Numbered from the stretch's first letter, positions 42,246 to 54,261 are shown. The stretch is DNA of 64,000 nucleotides from Cylindrotheca closterium (GCA_933822405.4 CAKOGP040001936.1:186001-250000); one strand, 5' to 3'. Program-made: numbers and translations. The notes: a model not told the origin generated them from the letters alone.

Positions 42246-44333
42246 TTTTCCTCGATATTTTATTGGATAAAATTGATTCTGGATTTCTGATATTTCAAGC
42301 TCGGTCTCGCGATTCTGTCTACTGAGTCTTGATCGATTGTTAGGTGCAACAAGGGAGTCAGTTGGAATATGTTTTCAGCCACAACAAAAATCAAAATCTT
42401 TTGTTGGCTTCTATTCTCGTTGAGCGAAGTTCTCGGCAGCAAAACGGCAGAAGATCGCCGATGACGGACGACACGCAGAATTTCAGAGGTGGTCGGATGG
42501 GTCAATCATCAGTTTATGTTTTGAAGGAAGGACAGACGACAATGTCAAGGTCCAATCATCCAGTGTCAACATTGTCAATCACAATCATCACAATTCGCAA
42601 CTCATTCCTCATTCCATTCAGTGCTTAGTACAAAGATTATTTTGGGTCCAAGTGGTACAGGAGATCGCTATTATCTTCCGCACTGTAGTACGAGAAGTAA
42701 CTACTATAATATACTCTTGCATCAGCTAGTATTACTATCAGCCAGCTATTAGTACGAACATTGTGCTGCTAATCACTACTACATCTATCAGCCAGCCAGT
42801 CAGCCCGCCCTATTGGGTGAAGGATCGAATTACTTGTGCCTCCCGACCAAACTATGTTGGCACTACCCATTACAATGAAATAGCAGTAGATCTAAAAGCG
42901 CGGTTGTTTGTTTGGGAAGCTGCGGAGCCAAGTGGTGAAAGAAGTATTTTGAATTTTGCCGGAGTGCGGTGCTGTGACCTTGTTTAGCGTGAATGTTTAG
43001 CGTGGATTTGGACCTATCAAAGTACTTTAACGCTAAACATGAATTGGATGAACGAAGTGCAGACGACGATATTCAAATACCCAAATTTCACACTCACCAC
43101 AATGGATGACAATTCAACTCTACACTGGCTTAGAATTAGATTGAATTTTGTAGTCGAATGTTAATATATTGTATTCTATCTTGTTGTGGATGTCATGGGA
43201 GGAGGTCGTTGCCTAGATACAACTGGAAACCTGGTCACTCCCCCTCCTGATAGGGCAAGCAACAGGCAGTGCACACCAATAATTCAGCCATGATCTGTAG
43301 GTTTTCGTCATATTTGATTTGCCAGGCGGGTTGTCACTTTCCTCGTTATTCTTTCATGTATCATCTTTGAGCGCTATTTTGAGGAAGCATGCTGGCTTGT
43401 AGGTATAAATCACTGGAGAATTGTCGCCAAGCAATTGCTGCTGCTACCCCTGCCTGAAACCTTGTATTGCATCAGCTACAGTCGTAAGTGCCTTCATATG
43501 CTGTGCATTCTTGGTATCTCATACAATTCGCCTGAAAGCTCCCCAGTTCGGATTTCTTTCACTCTGCTCACTTGATGACAGGCAGCGCCCATGCTGATTT
43601 GCAAGCCAACTAGAAGATTGACAAAACAACCTCATCCCATTTGCCATCCGCTTCGTCGTCTGGAAATCTTAGATGCTCTCATTTTTTCAGTCTGCACAGT
43701 GGACGACAGCGCTCATGCCGATCTTCAAAGCCAACGAGCAAGGAGATAGCAAAACAATATTATTCCCCTTGCGGGCACCACTGACTCCAGTTGTATCAGC
43801 TCGTTCGTTTCAGCCCCCATGGCGGAAGATTGTTGGCGAAACGCATGTTTCTTCCTCTGCTTCAGTTCCAATCTTGTCTTCTTAATCATTTGATGGCTCG
43901 GTTTTGGGTAACAAGGCTCGCCAGCAGCCCCGTGGCTTCACCTCGTTGGATTACAAGAAATACACATCACAATTGCCAACTTCTGAAGCAGCTGTCACCA
44001 TCAGTCTATTCTTTGTCTCCTGATCTCAGTTTCATTTGTTGTTCGCTATGAGGAAGCTTGTGAAAACAAGTAGCTACAGTATGGTTTTAAATGATTCGGT
44101 TCACGATTTTGTAGTGTCATCCATCATCTTATGTATCCGGGGTACTTTGGGGCGTCTGATCATGGGCCAAATTTTGAAAATAGTTTTACGTGCAAGGAAG
44201 CACCGTTTTGTCTGACGAAAGGGCATGAAGTCCAATCAGTCAAACTACGAAAATTGTAACCATCTGCCCATCGCATCGCATCGTATGATATCAATATCAC
44301 AGTCTTCAAGACACAACCCTGTCGATAAAAACC
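42246..44333. other. Gene-poor region with decayed repeats
   Basis: About 2.1 kb without a supported gene, the longest such stretch in the window. Short frames of 60-90 codons occur but have no domain or splice-consistent partner. Two related blocks, 43575-43630 and 43701-43758, share a diverged sequence (CAGCGCNCATGC ... AAGCCAAC ... CAAAACAA), which suggests an old duplication. GTTTAGCG occurs twice near 42984-43003, with its complement CGCTAAAC near 43031. The right end is the RF2 promoter. Confidence 0.5.
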
Positions 44334-45701
44334 ATGACAACCACTGTCACATCGTCAATTTTTTTTTCCCTCATGGTTGTTTCGCAACTTCTCAGACAGC
44401 GAGCTTTCCAAGCTCATGCGTTCTGCTCTCTGAACTGCCGACAACAGAAATTCCCCAGCACAAACAAGCAATTCATTCGTCTCCTTGCTAGCGCTACAGG
44501 CACCCAATACACGGATGAAGCACTGGGAGAAGCCAGGCGAAAACTAGAGGAAGCAGTGAAACTATACGAAGCGAATGTCAAAGCAACCCCGCCAAATGTT
44601 GACCTAATTCTTCGCGAGCTGGAGACTGAAGCAAGTGAACCAGACTTTTGGGAGACTTCGAACCAAGCACGAAACTCCCACGTAACATCACAGATCAGTC
44701 GTTATAGTCGCATTGTAGCAAGATTAAAAGAATGGGAAAGTCTAAAAGGGGATGGAGAGGTAGCAGTGGATATGTTGCTGTCAGAAGATGCCGATGACTT
44801 CTTTTCAATCGAGGAGAAAGAATCCCTTTTGGAAGAACTCAAGGTGGCCAGCGAAAAGCTACTGGAAGACGGCAAACGATACGAGCTAGAGTTGTTACTG
44901 AGCGGGCCATATGACGACCAACCTTGCAGAATTCTCTTGACAGCTGGAGCGGGAGGTACGGAAGCCAATGATTGGGTTGCTGACCTTCGGCGCATGTATG
45001 AACGACACGCTTCTAAGATGGGTTTCGCCGTAACGCTGGAGGATGAGCAAGCAGGAGAAGTGGTTGGGTATAAAAGTGTCGAATTAATCGTTGATGGTGG
45101 AGCAAACCCATACGGGTGGTTCAAGGGAGAAAAGGGGGCGCACCGCCTGGTGCGGCTGTCCCCTTTCAATGCAAACAACAAACGACAAACTACTTTCGCG
45201 GGAGTTGATGTGGCGCCCATCTTTGTCGACGAAGCAACTTTTGACGACATCGATATTCCCGACAGTGAATTAGAGATCACCACCATGCGAAGTGGTGGAG
45301 CGGGTGGGCAAAACGTGAATAAGGTCAACTCGGCCGTCCGAATCAAGCACCTGCCCACAGGATTGGCTGTAAAGTGTACACAAGAGCGTAGCCAGGCGAT
45401 GAATAAGGACATTGCAATGAAACGATTAAAGGCTCAGCTCTTGGCCATTGCCAAAGAACAAAGAGTCGCAGAAATCAAGGAAATTCACGGGGATCGAGTC
45501 GAAGCTGCCTGGGGTCAACAAATTCGAAACTATGTTCTCCACCCTTACAAGATGATTAAGGATCAACGGACAGGCTGGGAGACTAGTAACGTGCAGAACT
45601 TCCTCGATGGCGACTTGGAATCTTGTATTGCTGAACTCCTCCGACACAATGCCCAAGAAGAACAGGATGCTAGCCTGCAAGAACCATCGACAGCGCAATA
45701 G
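44334..45701 (+). CDS. prfB: Peptide chain release factor 2, plastid-targeted
   Basis: This 455-aa intronless protein is a class I bacterial-type release factor. The catalytic loop is MRSGGAGGQNVNKVNSAVR (GGQ near residue 325), and RLVRLSPFNANNKRQT contains SPF, the tripeptide that makes RF2 read UGA and UAA. Helical domain 1 begins after about residue 60. The N-terminus MTTTVTSSIFFSLMVVSQLL followed by FQAHAFCSL fits a signal peptide plus ASAF-type motif, so plastid import is more likely than mitochondrial. The bacterial prfB programmed frameshift site is absent; the frame is continuous, as expected for a nuclear copy. Confidence 0.92.
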   Translation: MTTTVTSSIFFSLMVVSQLLRQRAFQAHAFCSLNCRQQKFPSTNKQFIRLLASATGTQYTDEALGEARRKLEEAVKLYEANVKATPPNVDLILRELETEASEPDFWETSNQARNSHVTSQISRYSRIVARLKEWESLKGDGEVAVDMLLSEDADDFFSIEEKESLLEELKVASEKLLEDGKRYELELLLSGPYDDQPCRILLTAGAGGTEANDWVADLRRMYERHASKMGFAVTLEDEQAGEVVGYKSVELIVDGGANPYGWFKGEKGAHRLVRLSPFNANNKRQTTFAGVDVAPIFVDEATFDDIDIPDSELEITTMRSGGAGGQNVNKVNSAVRIKHLPTGLAVKCTQERSQAMNKDIAMKRLKAQLLAIAKEQRVAEIKEIHGDRVEAAWGQQIRNYVLHPYKMIKDQRTGWETSNVQNFLDGDLESCIAELLRHNAQEEQDASLQEPSTAQ

Positions 45702-45935
45702 CATTGGGTAGGATTTGGCGATACCATCGTGGATAAATCACTGTAGAAAGCCCACGCTGCTGACACAAAACGATTGGTCGGAGGGATGATCTGGTCTCTT
45801 TAAAAGGAAAGTGTTCCTGTCGCCCTTGTTTTGTTGCTACTCCACAGTATGCTACTTCGCGAATTACTATGTCTCGACTATATTAATAATATAGAGATAT
45901 TACATCTTACGTGAAATTGCACCTAGTTCTAGAGC

Positions 45936-47778
45936 TCACTTTCTATTCTTTATTGCATCTCGGATTACTTTGAACCGCTGGACACATTGTTTTTTGGTTT
46001 TCCCCTCGACACTTTTGGCAATGCTTGCCCATCGCTCATTCTTGTCAATTGATGCAGGAAACTTCGCAAGAGCGGCTTGCAGCGCCTTGTCCTGTTCGTC
46101 AGACCAGGAATCTTCTGTCGAAGCACCATCTGTTGCCGGTGCATCTGTCGTTGCAGCAGCAGCATTTGTTCCATTTCGACTGGCCGTGGATGCCTTATTC
46201 TGGTTGAATGTTTCGATGCACTCTTCTCGCGTTCGAGGCATCTCTGGGTGGCAAACATTATTGATATATGAAGCAATTTGGTCCCAACGGTTTGCTCCTC
46301 CAGGAGGGAACTTTTTCACACCCTTTGCCAATGTAGACATTTCATCTTTTGTGAAGGGCTTCTTTTTGGGACCTGTGGCGCTTTTGTCCGAATTTGTCGT
46401 GCTTGCGACTACTACAGGTGCCTCTTCTGCCTCTTTTTCCATATTCTTCACATTGTTCGCGCGTTTCCGGACGAGCTCTAGCACTTCTCCTGGTGATGAC
46501 TTCGAGTCCAGGTTTGTGTTCAACTTGGTGAGTTGTTCCCGATTTAAAGTGGAACAAATCATATCGACTTCGTCTTCCAATGCATGTTCGGACTCCAGCA
46601 AAGATGCCAACGCTTCACTAACATGGCGTCTGAAAACCTGCTTCGTCTTTCGAAGTAGTTTCTTCTCCTTTTCGCGTTGTAGTTTTTCCTCTTTCTTCCG
46701 TTCTTCAACTTCCTTTTGCTTCCGCTCCTCCGCAAGCCGTGATTCCTCTTCTTGCCGTTTCTTCTCGAGCGCCTCTTCTTCTCGCCGTCTTTGTTTCTCT
46801 TCCTTCTCTCTGATAAGCCTTTGTTTCTCTTGTAGTAGACGTGGATCTGCCGCCATTGCCCTTTCCAGTAAAGTTGTGATTCTAGACAACTCCTGCTGCT
46901 TTAATTTCTTGGCGCGTTTGTCAATTTCCTTTTGATACCATCTTTTCTCATATCTGGATTCTGCCTGCTCCAGCTGGTCCTGCGTCTCTAATTCTCGCGA
47001 GGCCTGCATCCCAAAGTCTCTCCATGACTCGAAGTGAGCCCAATAGTCGTAGAACTCTAAGCGAGAAAAGGTTAGAACAAGACATCTCGTACTGTAACAG
47101 CGGATGGATCGAAGATAACTTACGATTTACTTCACCAATCGGTGTAGACTCGTCCCCCAATGAAAGTGGTTTCAGCATGCTAGTCCTGGAACTACGCGAT
47201 TTCCTTCTGTTGCTCTTCTTGTTTGAGGTCGGCAATAATCTGGCATCAAAGTGAAGGTTTCTTTGGAAGCAGCTGCCAAAATCCTCGAAGAAGTTGTCGG
47301 TTTTCTCATCTGGTATACTCTCGTCAAATGGCATCTCTGTAGAGTCGTAGGCAAGCTTTTGTGTGCTCAAAATATCGAAAGCAGCCTTCACTTTGAGGAA
47401 CACTGCATCTTCTTCTCCCCGACCTGACTTATCAGGGTGATATTTTAAGCAGGCTTTGCGATACGCCTTCTTGACATCGTCGGGAGACAAAGTGGCTTTG
47501 AAAGGCAGATGTAACACCTTGTAGTAATCCAAAGCGTCAAGATCTTGCTCCGAGAGGGAAAACAAGTCAATCGCAGGGGATTCACTTTCTTGGCTCTTGT
47601 CGTCGCTCTCTGAATCTTCATTTTCGTTGTCGTTGGGGTTGGAAGAAAAGTCGAAATCGTCGCTTAATGTGTGCACCGATTTGAATTCAGTAAAACCCTT
47701 TCCAACTGACTCAATGCAGATTGTTTCCAGGGTATCAGCCCAGTCCAAGGTAACTCCAGCCAGGGCAATCGACGGCAT
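45936..47778 (-). CDS. DNAJC2: Zuotin/DNAJC2-type ribosome-associated J protein
   Basis: Two exons on the minus strand, 47778-47124 and 47056-45936 (67-nt intron, GTAAGT ... CTTAG), give 591 aa. The J domain (about residues 80-150) has DYYKVLHLPF and the HPD motif in KYHPDKSG. Then comes the zuotin homology region, joined at the splice as VNQFYDYWAHFESWRDF. A long charged helix (about 270-370, rich in EEK/KRQ) matches the ribosome-binding middle domain. Two SANT/Myb domains close the protein (about 430-480 and 530-590: KPFTKDEMSTLAKGVKKFP and DSWSDEQDKALQAALAKFP). This is animal/plant-type architecture; yeast zuotin lacks the SANT pair. It helps Hsp70 fold nascent chains at the ribosome exit. 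Confidence 0.93.
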
Positions 47779-47917
47779 TCTTTTGTTGTGAGTTGTTGGG
47801 TGGTTTTGGGTCAATCCGTCAAACACCGTCAATGGTGAATGCGCACTATGTGCGCACAAAACAACTGCATTTGTCTGCGGATTGCAATTTTTGGTGAAAC
47901 AGATATGACATTGCGGG
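47779..47917. promoter_or_regulatory. Compact divergent promoter region
   Basis: Only 139 bp separate the ATGs of zuotin (47778, minus) and the HAD-methyltransferase-MDR gene (47918, plus). Both 5' UTRs and promoters must share it. No specific motif is recognised. Confidence 0.4.
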
Positions 47918-50700
47918 ATGACAGCAAAACAAAAGATGCACAAACCTTCCTCTTATCTCTTCATTGCAGCAATATTATGCTTACTTCGACCATCTGAGGC
48001 ATCGTCGTCGCATCGACCGATAGCTTTCTTGTTGGACGTAGACAATACGCTCTATGATGAATTGGACAGCGGGATCGAATCTCAAATTGTAAAGAACACA
48101 CATTCATACTGCAAAGAAAGGTTTGGAATGGAGAAGGAAGAAGCTGATGACCTTTTTCGACAGTTTGGATCCACAATGGAAGGTTTAAAACAAACCATTT
48201 TGAAAGGAAAGCTAGAATCTGAGGTTCACGAAGCTTTGGATGATTTTTATGCAACAGTTTACAAAAAGATCGACTACTCAAGTTTGCTGCTGGAATCGAC
48301 GGCGCAAGAGTCTTCGACTGGATACTCTATGACAAGAGACCGAAAGCAACTACGTCAGCTGCTCCGTTTCTGTCCGCATCCTATATGGATATCGTCAAAT
48401 TCGCCGAGCTGGCACGTTCGAAGGACACTTGAGGCCATGGGTCTTGCTGATATTCATTTTGAACGTTGTTTCACACCTGACCGACTCCCATTCTATCCTA
48501 CGAAGCATGACCCAATTCGTTTCTTTGGTGAATACTGCGAGGAATTGCTTTCCTACGCTCGATTGATCGTCTTTGATGATTCAAGCTGGAATCTTTCCCG
48601 CATATGCGAGAACTTTCCAAGAGCGGAAGGCGTACTCGTCTCGCGTCGAAATCCTTTGACTACCGCATGGCTTCGGACCGTTTTACTCGATCCTGAGTTT
48701 AAATTCGATCAAGTACAATACCTTGACTCAAAGAATGCCGTGGATCGAAAATCGATAAACTCGAATATCTGGAATGAAGTTGTAGCCAGTCTTCAAGGCC
48801 TTCGAAAACGTGAAGTACATATTGCAGATGTTGGCGCGGGGATTCTGTCCATGCTTGATCTCTTCCTTCATGGAGACGTCAGTAAAGGTCTAAACCCTCT
48901 TCTGATAGACACGAAGGGACCTTATTTCGTTCACTACACTGCCTACGAGTCAAATGCAAAGCTCTATGAAGCTTGCCACCAAAAGCTTCTTTCATGGGGA
49001 TTAACAGCACGAGAGAAATCGGAAAATGTGATCATCTACGAGGGACCGTCGGTACGAGTGAGACTCATTCTAGAAGACTTTGACAGGTCGCCACCAATTC
49101 CAACCCCTGATTTGATTGTTGGTTGCTGTTTCGCTGATTTGTTCGATCCTTCTCAACTCGTGCCATCGTTGATAAGGTCCTTTAGTCTTTTAGATTGTCA
49201 GCGCACAATCTTATATTTCCCCATTACATTTGAAGGCATTACCCAACTGTTCCCTCCGCAACCTTTTGAGTCGACCATCGACGGTACGATACCATCAGAC
49301 ACAGCTGCACTTGGTGTTTATTCAGAGGCACTTTCCAGAGACCTTGGACACAACTTAGATCCAGCGTTACTGCAAGATGAAATGGAACGACATGGTTTTT
49401 CCCTTCAGAGGAAAGGTGGGTCTATGTGGAATATCCATCATGATGTAAATCCCTACCTTTATATGTGCATGCTCTACTTCTTTGGAAGTGCTGCTGGACC
49501 AAAACTACAACACAATGGATTTGACGCACAAGGCTGGATACAAAGAATACGCAAAACGAATCCTCATATTCAAGTGTCGAACGTAGACTTGATGTTTCGG
49601 GTTGGAAAAAATCTCGATCACTGTCTACACAACACTGAATCTGACCTGGTAATGGAGGAAATCTATTTTGTCGGAACTAGAGACGTGATAACTCGCAAGA
49701 AGAGGATCCCCGAGCTCCTCCCAACACAAGTGCTAAGTAAGTACGAAACCTTGCGATGAAATCAGATCGCATATGTCGACTCAAGCATGCCCCAGTCAAA
49801 TCATCGCATTCTTTAATAAGTTCAGGGACAGAGTTGAAAATTTTTAATGGACAGTTTGACGACGCCGTACTTGACGCAACAATTGAAGACATGAAAGATG
49901 AGCGAATGGCGTACCCATTGTCGTATGGTTATTGCCTTGTCGGACACGTCATTCAGTGCGGAGATGCCGTGCCGAATGATCTTATCGGGAAACTTGTTTT
50001 TAGCTTCTCTCCACATGCATCCCATGTCGTCACTAATTTTGATAATATTCATGTCGTTCCAGATAATATTTCACCTGAAGATGCCATTTTCATGCCATCG
50101 GTGGAAACTGCTCTTTCGTTGATTCATGATGCCAGTCCTCGAATGGGAGAGAATGTCGCCGTGTTCGGGCAAGGATTAATTGGGCTACTAGTGACGGCTA
50201 TTCTCGGTACTCAAAGACAGACTTCGAATTCGGCAAAGTTTGGAGTGGTTACTGCGTTTGAGACTATCCCAACTCGCTTAATGGCTGCTGCACGATTCGG
50301 AGCTTCACAAGCACTCTTGCCTGGTAGCTTTAGTGGGCCTTTTGACGTTTCGATTGAAGTTAGTGGAAACTTTAAAGCACTTCAATCAGCCATAGATCTT
50401 ACAGCTGATGGTGGACGGATTATCGTCGGATCGTGGTATGGTAACTCCGCAGTAAATTTGAATCTCGGGATTGAGTTTCACCGGAGTCAGAAGACAATTA
50501 GGGCATCTCAAGTGAGCAAAATCCCCTTGCAATTGCAAAGTACATGGAACAAAGATAGACGATTTGAATTCACTTGGGAGCTAGTAAGGAACTTAAAGCC
50601 GTCGCGGATGCTGTCTAGAGTAACTGACATCAACGGTGGGAAAACTGCTTACGAAGCGCTTGATAGGGGTGAAGAAATCGCCATTGCATTCAAATATTGA
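47918..50700 (+). CDS. Three-domain fusion: HAD hydrolase, SAM methyltransferase-like, MDR oxidoreductase
   Basis: Two exons, 47918-49736 and 49796-50700, give 907 aa. The 59-nt intron (GTAAGT ... CCCAG) restores QVLIKSSHSLISSGTELKIF, a typical start of a zinc-type MDR domain. A signal-like stretch (residues 10-30) precedes the HAD domain, which has DVDNTLYDE (40-48), ISSNSP near 148 and IVFDDSSWN near 217, as in pyrimidine 5'-nucleotidases. The middle part has a SAM-binding-like HIADVGAGILSMLDL near 304. The MDR part carries VAVFGQGLIGLL near 728 and lacks the catalytic-zinc cysteine near SGTE, like BchC-type dehydrogenases. If unspliced, two frames overlap by ATGA at 49756. Substrates are unknown; the fusion is not one I recognise. 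Confidence 0.8.
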
Positions 50701-50786
50701 TCAGGTTATTAAGCTTAACTTGCAGCCTTCTCTAGCCGAAAATGCGTTTTCTGTGTACCACCGTACGGTTTGCACTGTCCTTTGGC

Positions 50787-53700
50787 TTAGTTGAACGAAC
50801 GTCGCCTGTAGAAGAGCACATAGGCTGCGGACGAGATTAACTCGTGTGTTCGAGTGCCTATCTTTGTGACAGACGAGTCGTCGAAAGCTGCGAACGTGTT
50901 GCTCATTGAATTCTCGTCCCATTCGCGAGCAAACGCCGTATAGTGACCGAAACCTAGCCGCCCATAGTGGTTGATCACGCCAAACAAGTCATACTCAGCC
51001 GGGACAGTTTCATCGATAATTGATGATGTCGCTTTCGCGCAATGTGGCTCCATATTGAGGCCATCAACTGGAAAATCTACGAAAGTGTCCAACTTTTCAC
51101 GTCGAAGCGTATGTTTGTATGCAAACCGCTTCAGATGAACGACCAGAATATTTGGTAGCCTCCACAATTTCATCGTTTTCAGTGCCTTGACGTGTTCTTT
51201 GCAACTAGAACAATACCACATGTTGCGCTCATCAAGACGCTCTGGGTTTGTGAATGTCTCGAAGCATTGATCTAATGAAATCGCACTTCTATTATGGTTG
51301 TTGCGTTGAGACCGCAGTACATTCTGCATGCTGTCATGTTCAGCATGTGCCATGAAAAGTTCTGGGCGGATAACTGATCCACCCTTTCGAGCCACTCGAG
51401 CATCCCATTCCAGCGACAAGAACAAGAAATCTTCAGTGCACTTGTCACCGATGAACTTCAGCAGAGAGTCAGATGAATGAACTGGCAAGAGAGATGTGAG
51501 CTTCCCATCTCCCGTCGAAAAAGCATCTATAGGAGCTTTGCTTTTTCCATCAATTATGTGTATTTTCAGAATGTCCTCGGGCTTGAAGTCTTCATCGTCG
51601 ATGTCGTCATCTCCATTTTTTTCTCCGATATAATGGCGTAGCATTCTCCATAAACGCTCCCAGACCTGTTGACATGGCAGATCGATATGAAATGAAATCA
51701 TCAATGGATAACCTATCAGAGTTTTGTCCCGTTCTTCACCATCTCCTTTACATACGAGGGTGTTGACAGCAACGGCGTGAATACTCCGACTTGTGAAAGG
51801 CTCAATCTCGAAAGCAGCAACAACGTCGTTGGCTCCGATCTTGTGAACAGCTTTGTTGTCGTGTAAGAGTTCATAAATGGTGTGATTGTAGATATCGGCG
51901 AAAACGATTTTGCTCTGTGAGACGCCGGTCTGTTCTGCGAGTTTCGACTTGAGATCGGCAACAGAACCACGGCGAGAAACAGTGATCGCGTGTCGAAGAG
52001 GCATTTTACCTCCTACGGCACCGAAAAATAAAACAGGGATAGTAACTGTAATGCTTTCCATCTGTGGGATTTCCAATGACACGTGATTAAATGCATCAAA
52101 TGAAACAGAAACTCTTCTGCACTTTGGGCAAATGCATGTGGATTGAAATTGTCCATAGAAGGTATCAAAGACCAACGAATCGTTACGTTTCCGATGTGCA
52201 TCCCAAGCCCCTGCGCCTGCTATGGCCATATTTTGTCCATCAGTAACATCTGGCATTTCCACATAAGGTGCACTCGTTATTCGATTGAGATCTTCATGCA
52301 GACCATCCAGGAGGTATGCGAGAAATTCTTGTGCGTCGTGCTGTAAAGAACCAGCAAAACGGGGAGCGAACAGCGCAATGGCCCTTTTAAGTGACGTAGG
52401 CGATATTGCAGTGGCTTTGTCGTTCATCCATAATCCTTTCATCACTACATCATAAGCAACCGCCAGTTTCCCACCTGTTCCCAAAACGTTGGTTTTGTTG
52501 ATGTCTTTTCTGAACTGATTCGATAAGAAGTACCGCGTAAGCGGGGTAGCATGGCTTAGACATTGCAGTGCAGAATTCATGAAACAAGTATTTCCCAGGT
52601 TGTTCAATCCGATCATTCCTCCTTCTCTAGTACGTTGCCTTCCGCCCAAGCTGCCGTTTGTACAAGACCCTCGATGGAAAGGCCAATGAGATTCTTGGCA
52701 CTCCCAACCACAGTAGCTTACTGACATACAGCTTTTGCATTTCAAAGATGCATATGGAGCTTTGCAAGCAGTGCAGCTTTGCAGAGCTCTCGATCGACGA
52801 CGATCTCTAGAAGGAGGATACAGATTGACGACTCCCGCAGCAGTGGTCCTGCGACAAATACTCGGGGTTACTTCTCCGTACCATGATCGCAGTGCGAAAT
52901 ATACTTCTCTTGGTAATATTTCATAGTGATAACCTCGCACCAAGTTGGGTTTGAGATGAAGTTGCCCAGGCCTGCAAAACCAATGTAGGTGAAGACTTGA
53001 ATCAGGCACAAACAGACATGAATTGTCAATAGATTCTGGCTGTAGACGAAAATTACTACCACAGCTAGAGTCATCGTCAGACGAGTCATCATTCTCATCC
53101 ATCTGTGGCAAGGTAGCGCCCGATGGCAGTAACTGCAAAACATGTTTCGCTCTGTCCCTGTCGTCATTTTCTGCAAAATGATAAAAGAAATCCACGTATC
53201 TACACCAGTCTCGCCACCAATTCCATGAGAGTATGAAAAAAGCTTCCTCTCCTCTCTGCTCTCTTGATCCCTTGCGCGCCATCAGCAACCTCAATATATC
53301 TTGTTTCATTTCCGCGGCGGTCCTTTGACAACTCTTTCTACTCACATTATCGGTGTCTTTTTCCTTTCCAAGAGTTTCATTATCTGACGAGTAAGATTCA
53401 CAGATTCTCTGCAATCTCGCTAGAGCGGTTTTGTACGTTTCATTTTGCTTTTGGTCAACCCCGGGGCTCTCATCTTCATGAAAGGACAAACACTCCTTCA
53501 AATCATCCATCGATTCATTCAAGACTTTTCGAATCGTTTCTTTAGACCATGTTCTATTATTGTCTAGACACAATCCCTCCTTCGCTAGGGCCCTGCGATA
53601 TAAAGCTAGACTGATCAATTAGCTAATGATAGTAGAATCGACAATGCAAGATTCTAGTGCTTCGTTCAAACTCGGCAACAAATCGAGGTTGTCATCATTA

Positions 53701-54017
53701 TCCACTTCCTCCAGACTTCAATTTGCGGCATTCTTACCCTTCCTGTTTTTCGGTTCTTTGGCAAGAATCCAATTGCATAACTTAACGGCTTCCTCGAATT
53801 CTTTTAGCTTCAGACGAATCATCGCTAAATTTGCATTCAAGGCAATAACCAGCGGGGAATCATCGAGATTATGTAGCCCATCAAGCCCATTCTGATACGC
53901 CTTTGAAGCGTCGCCAAACTGCCCGTTGGTGTAATGATGATTACCACGTTCTTTCCAAATCAGTGCCGTTTCCTCGGGATTAGTATTGTTTGTGTCATTG
54001 TCATTCGTTTGGTTCAT
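50787..54017 (-). CDS. Ubiquitin-specific protease with N-terminal TPR and MYND finger
   Basis: Two exons on the minus strand, 54017-53738 and 53605-50787, give 1032 aa. The 132-nt intron joins EPKNRK to ALYRRALAKEGL, completing a TPR repeat (about residues 14-115), of the type that binds Hsp90/Hsp70 tails. A tryptophan-rich segment (WNWWRDWCRYVDFF, about 215-230) suggests a DUSP domain. A MYND finger follows (about 361-400, CTACKAPYASLKCKSC). The peptidase has the Cys box GLNNLGNTCFMNSALQCL near 425 and the His box YGRLGFGHYTAF near 978, so it should be active. Zinc-ribbon CxxC pairs (CICPKC, CSSC) are present. Substrate unknown. A retrotransposon lies 71 bp before the ATG. Confidence 0.9.
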
Positions 54018-54082
54018 CAAAGTTCTAGGAGGTTGCTCCTGATCGCACGAATTCAGGCTCTGTTGTATTATATTGTTTGATG

Positions 54083-54087
54083 TTACA
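54083..54087. other. Target-site duplication, left copy (TTACA)
   Basis: TTACA immediately precedes the left LTR and is repeated immediately after the right LTR at 59332-59336. A 5-bp duplication is normal for Copia integrases. Confidence 0.93.
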
Positions 54088-54261
54088 TGTGAGAATATTC
54101 AATGAATTGGAGGTTCGTACGTCACCTCACAGAGATGGGATGGACGAACAGTAGCCTCTGATGTCGTATCAACCAAGATGTTGTTGACACGATATATACA
54201 CACTATAGATATATACTTTTACTACATTGATCCTACCCTTAAAAGACATCAGATTTTCACA
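54088..54261 (+). repeat. Left LTR, 174 bp
   Basis: Begins TGTGAG and ends TCACA, a short inverted repeat at the termini. It contains an AT-rich TATATA block near 54193-54215 that could supply the TATA box. No difference from the right LTR was found by eye. Confidence 0.95.

Noticed and set aside
42763..42987. 74-codon plus-strand frame in the gene-poor region
   Set aside because: Short, without recognisable domain or splice partners; not distinguishable from chance.
44702..45412. 236-codon minus-strand frame
   Set aside because: Antisense to the well-supported release factor 2 gene, with no domain.
49756..49759. ATGA stop/start overlap as a bacterial-style operon junction
   Set aside because: The surrounding genes have eukaryotic introns, and splicing 49737-49795 restores a better MDR N-terminus than the overlap model.
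53718..54017. Separate small TPR gene
   Set aside because: Its 3' end has a GTAAGA donor and joins in frame to the ubiquitin protease, rebuilding a complete TPR repeat; treated as exon 1.
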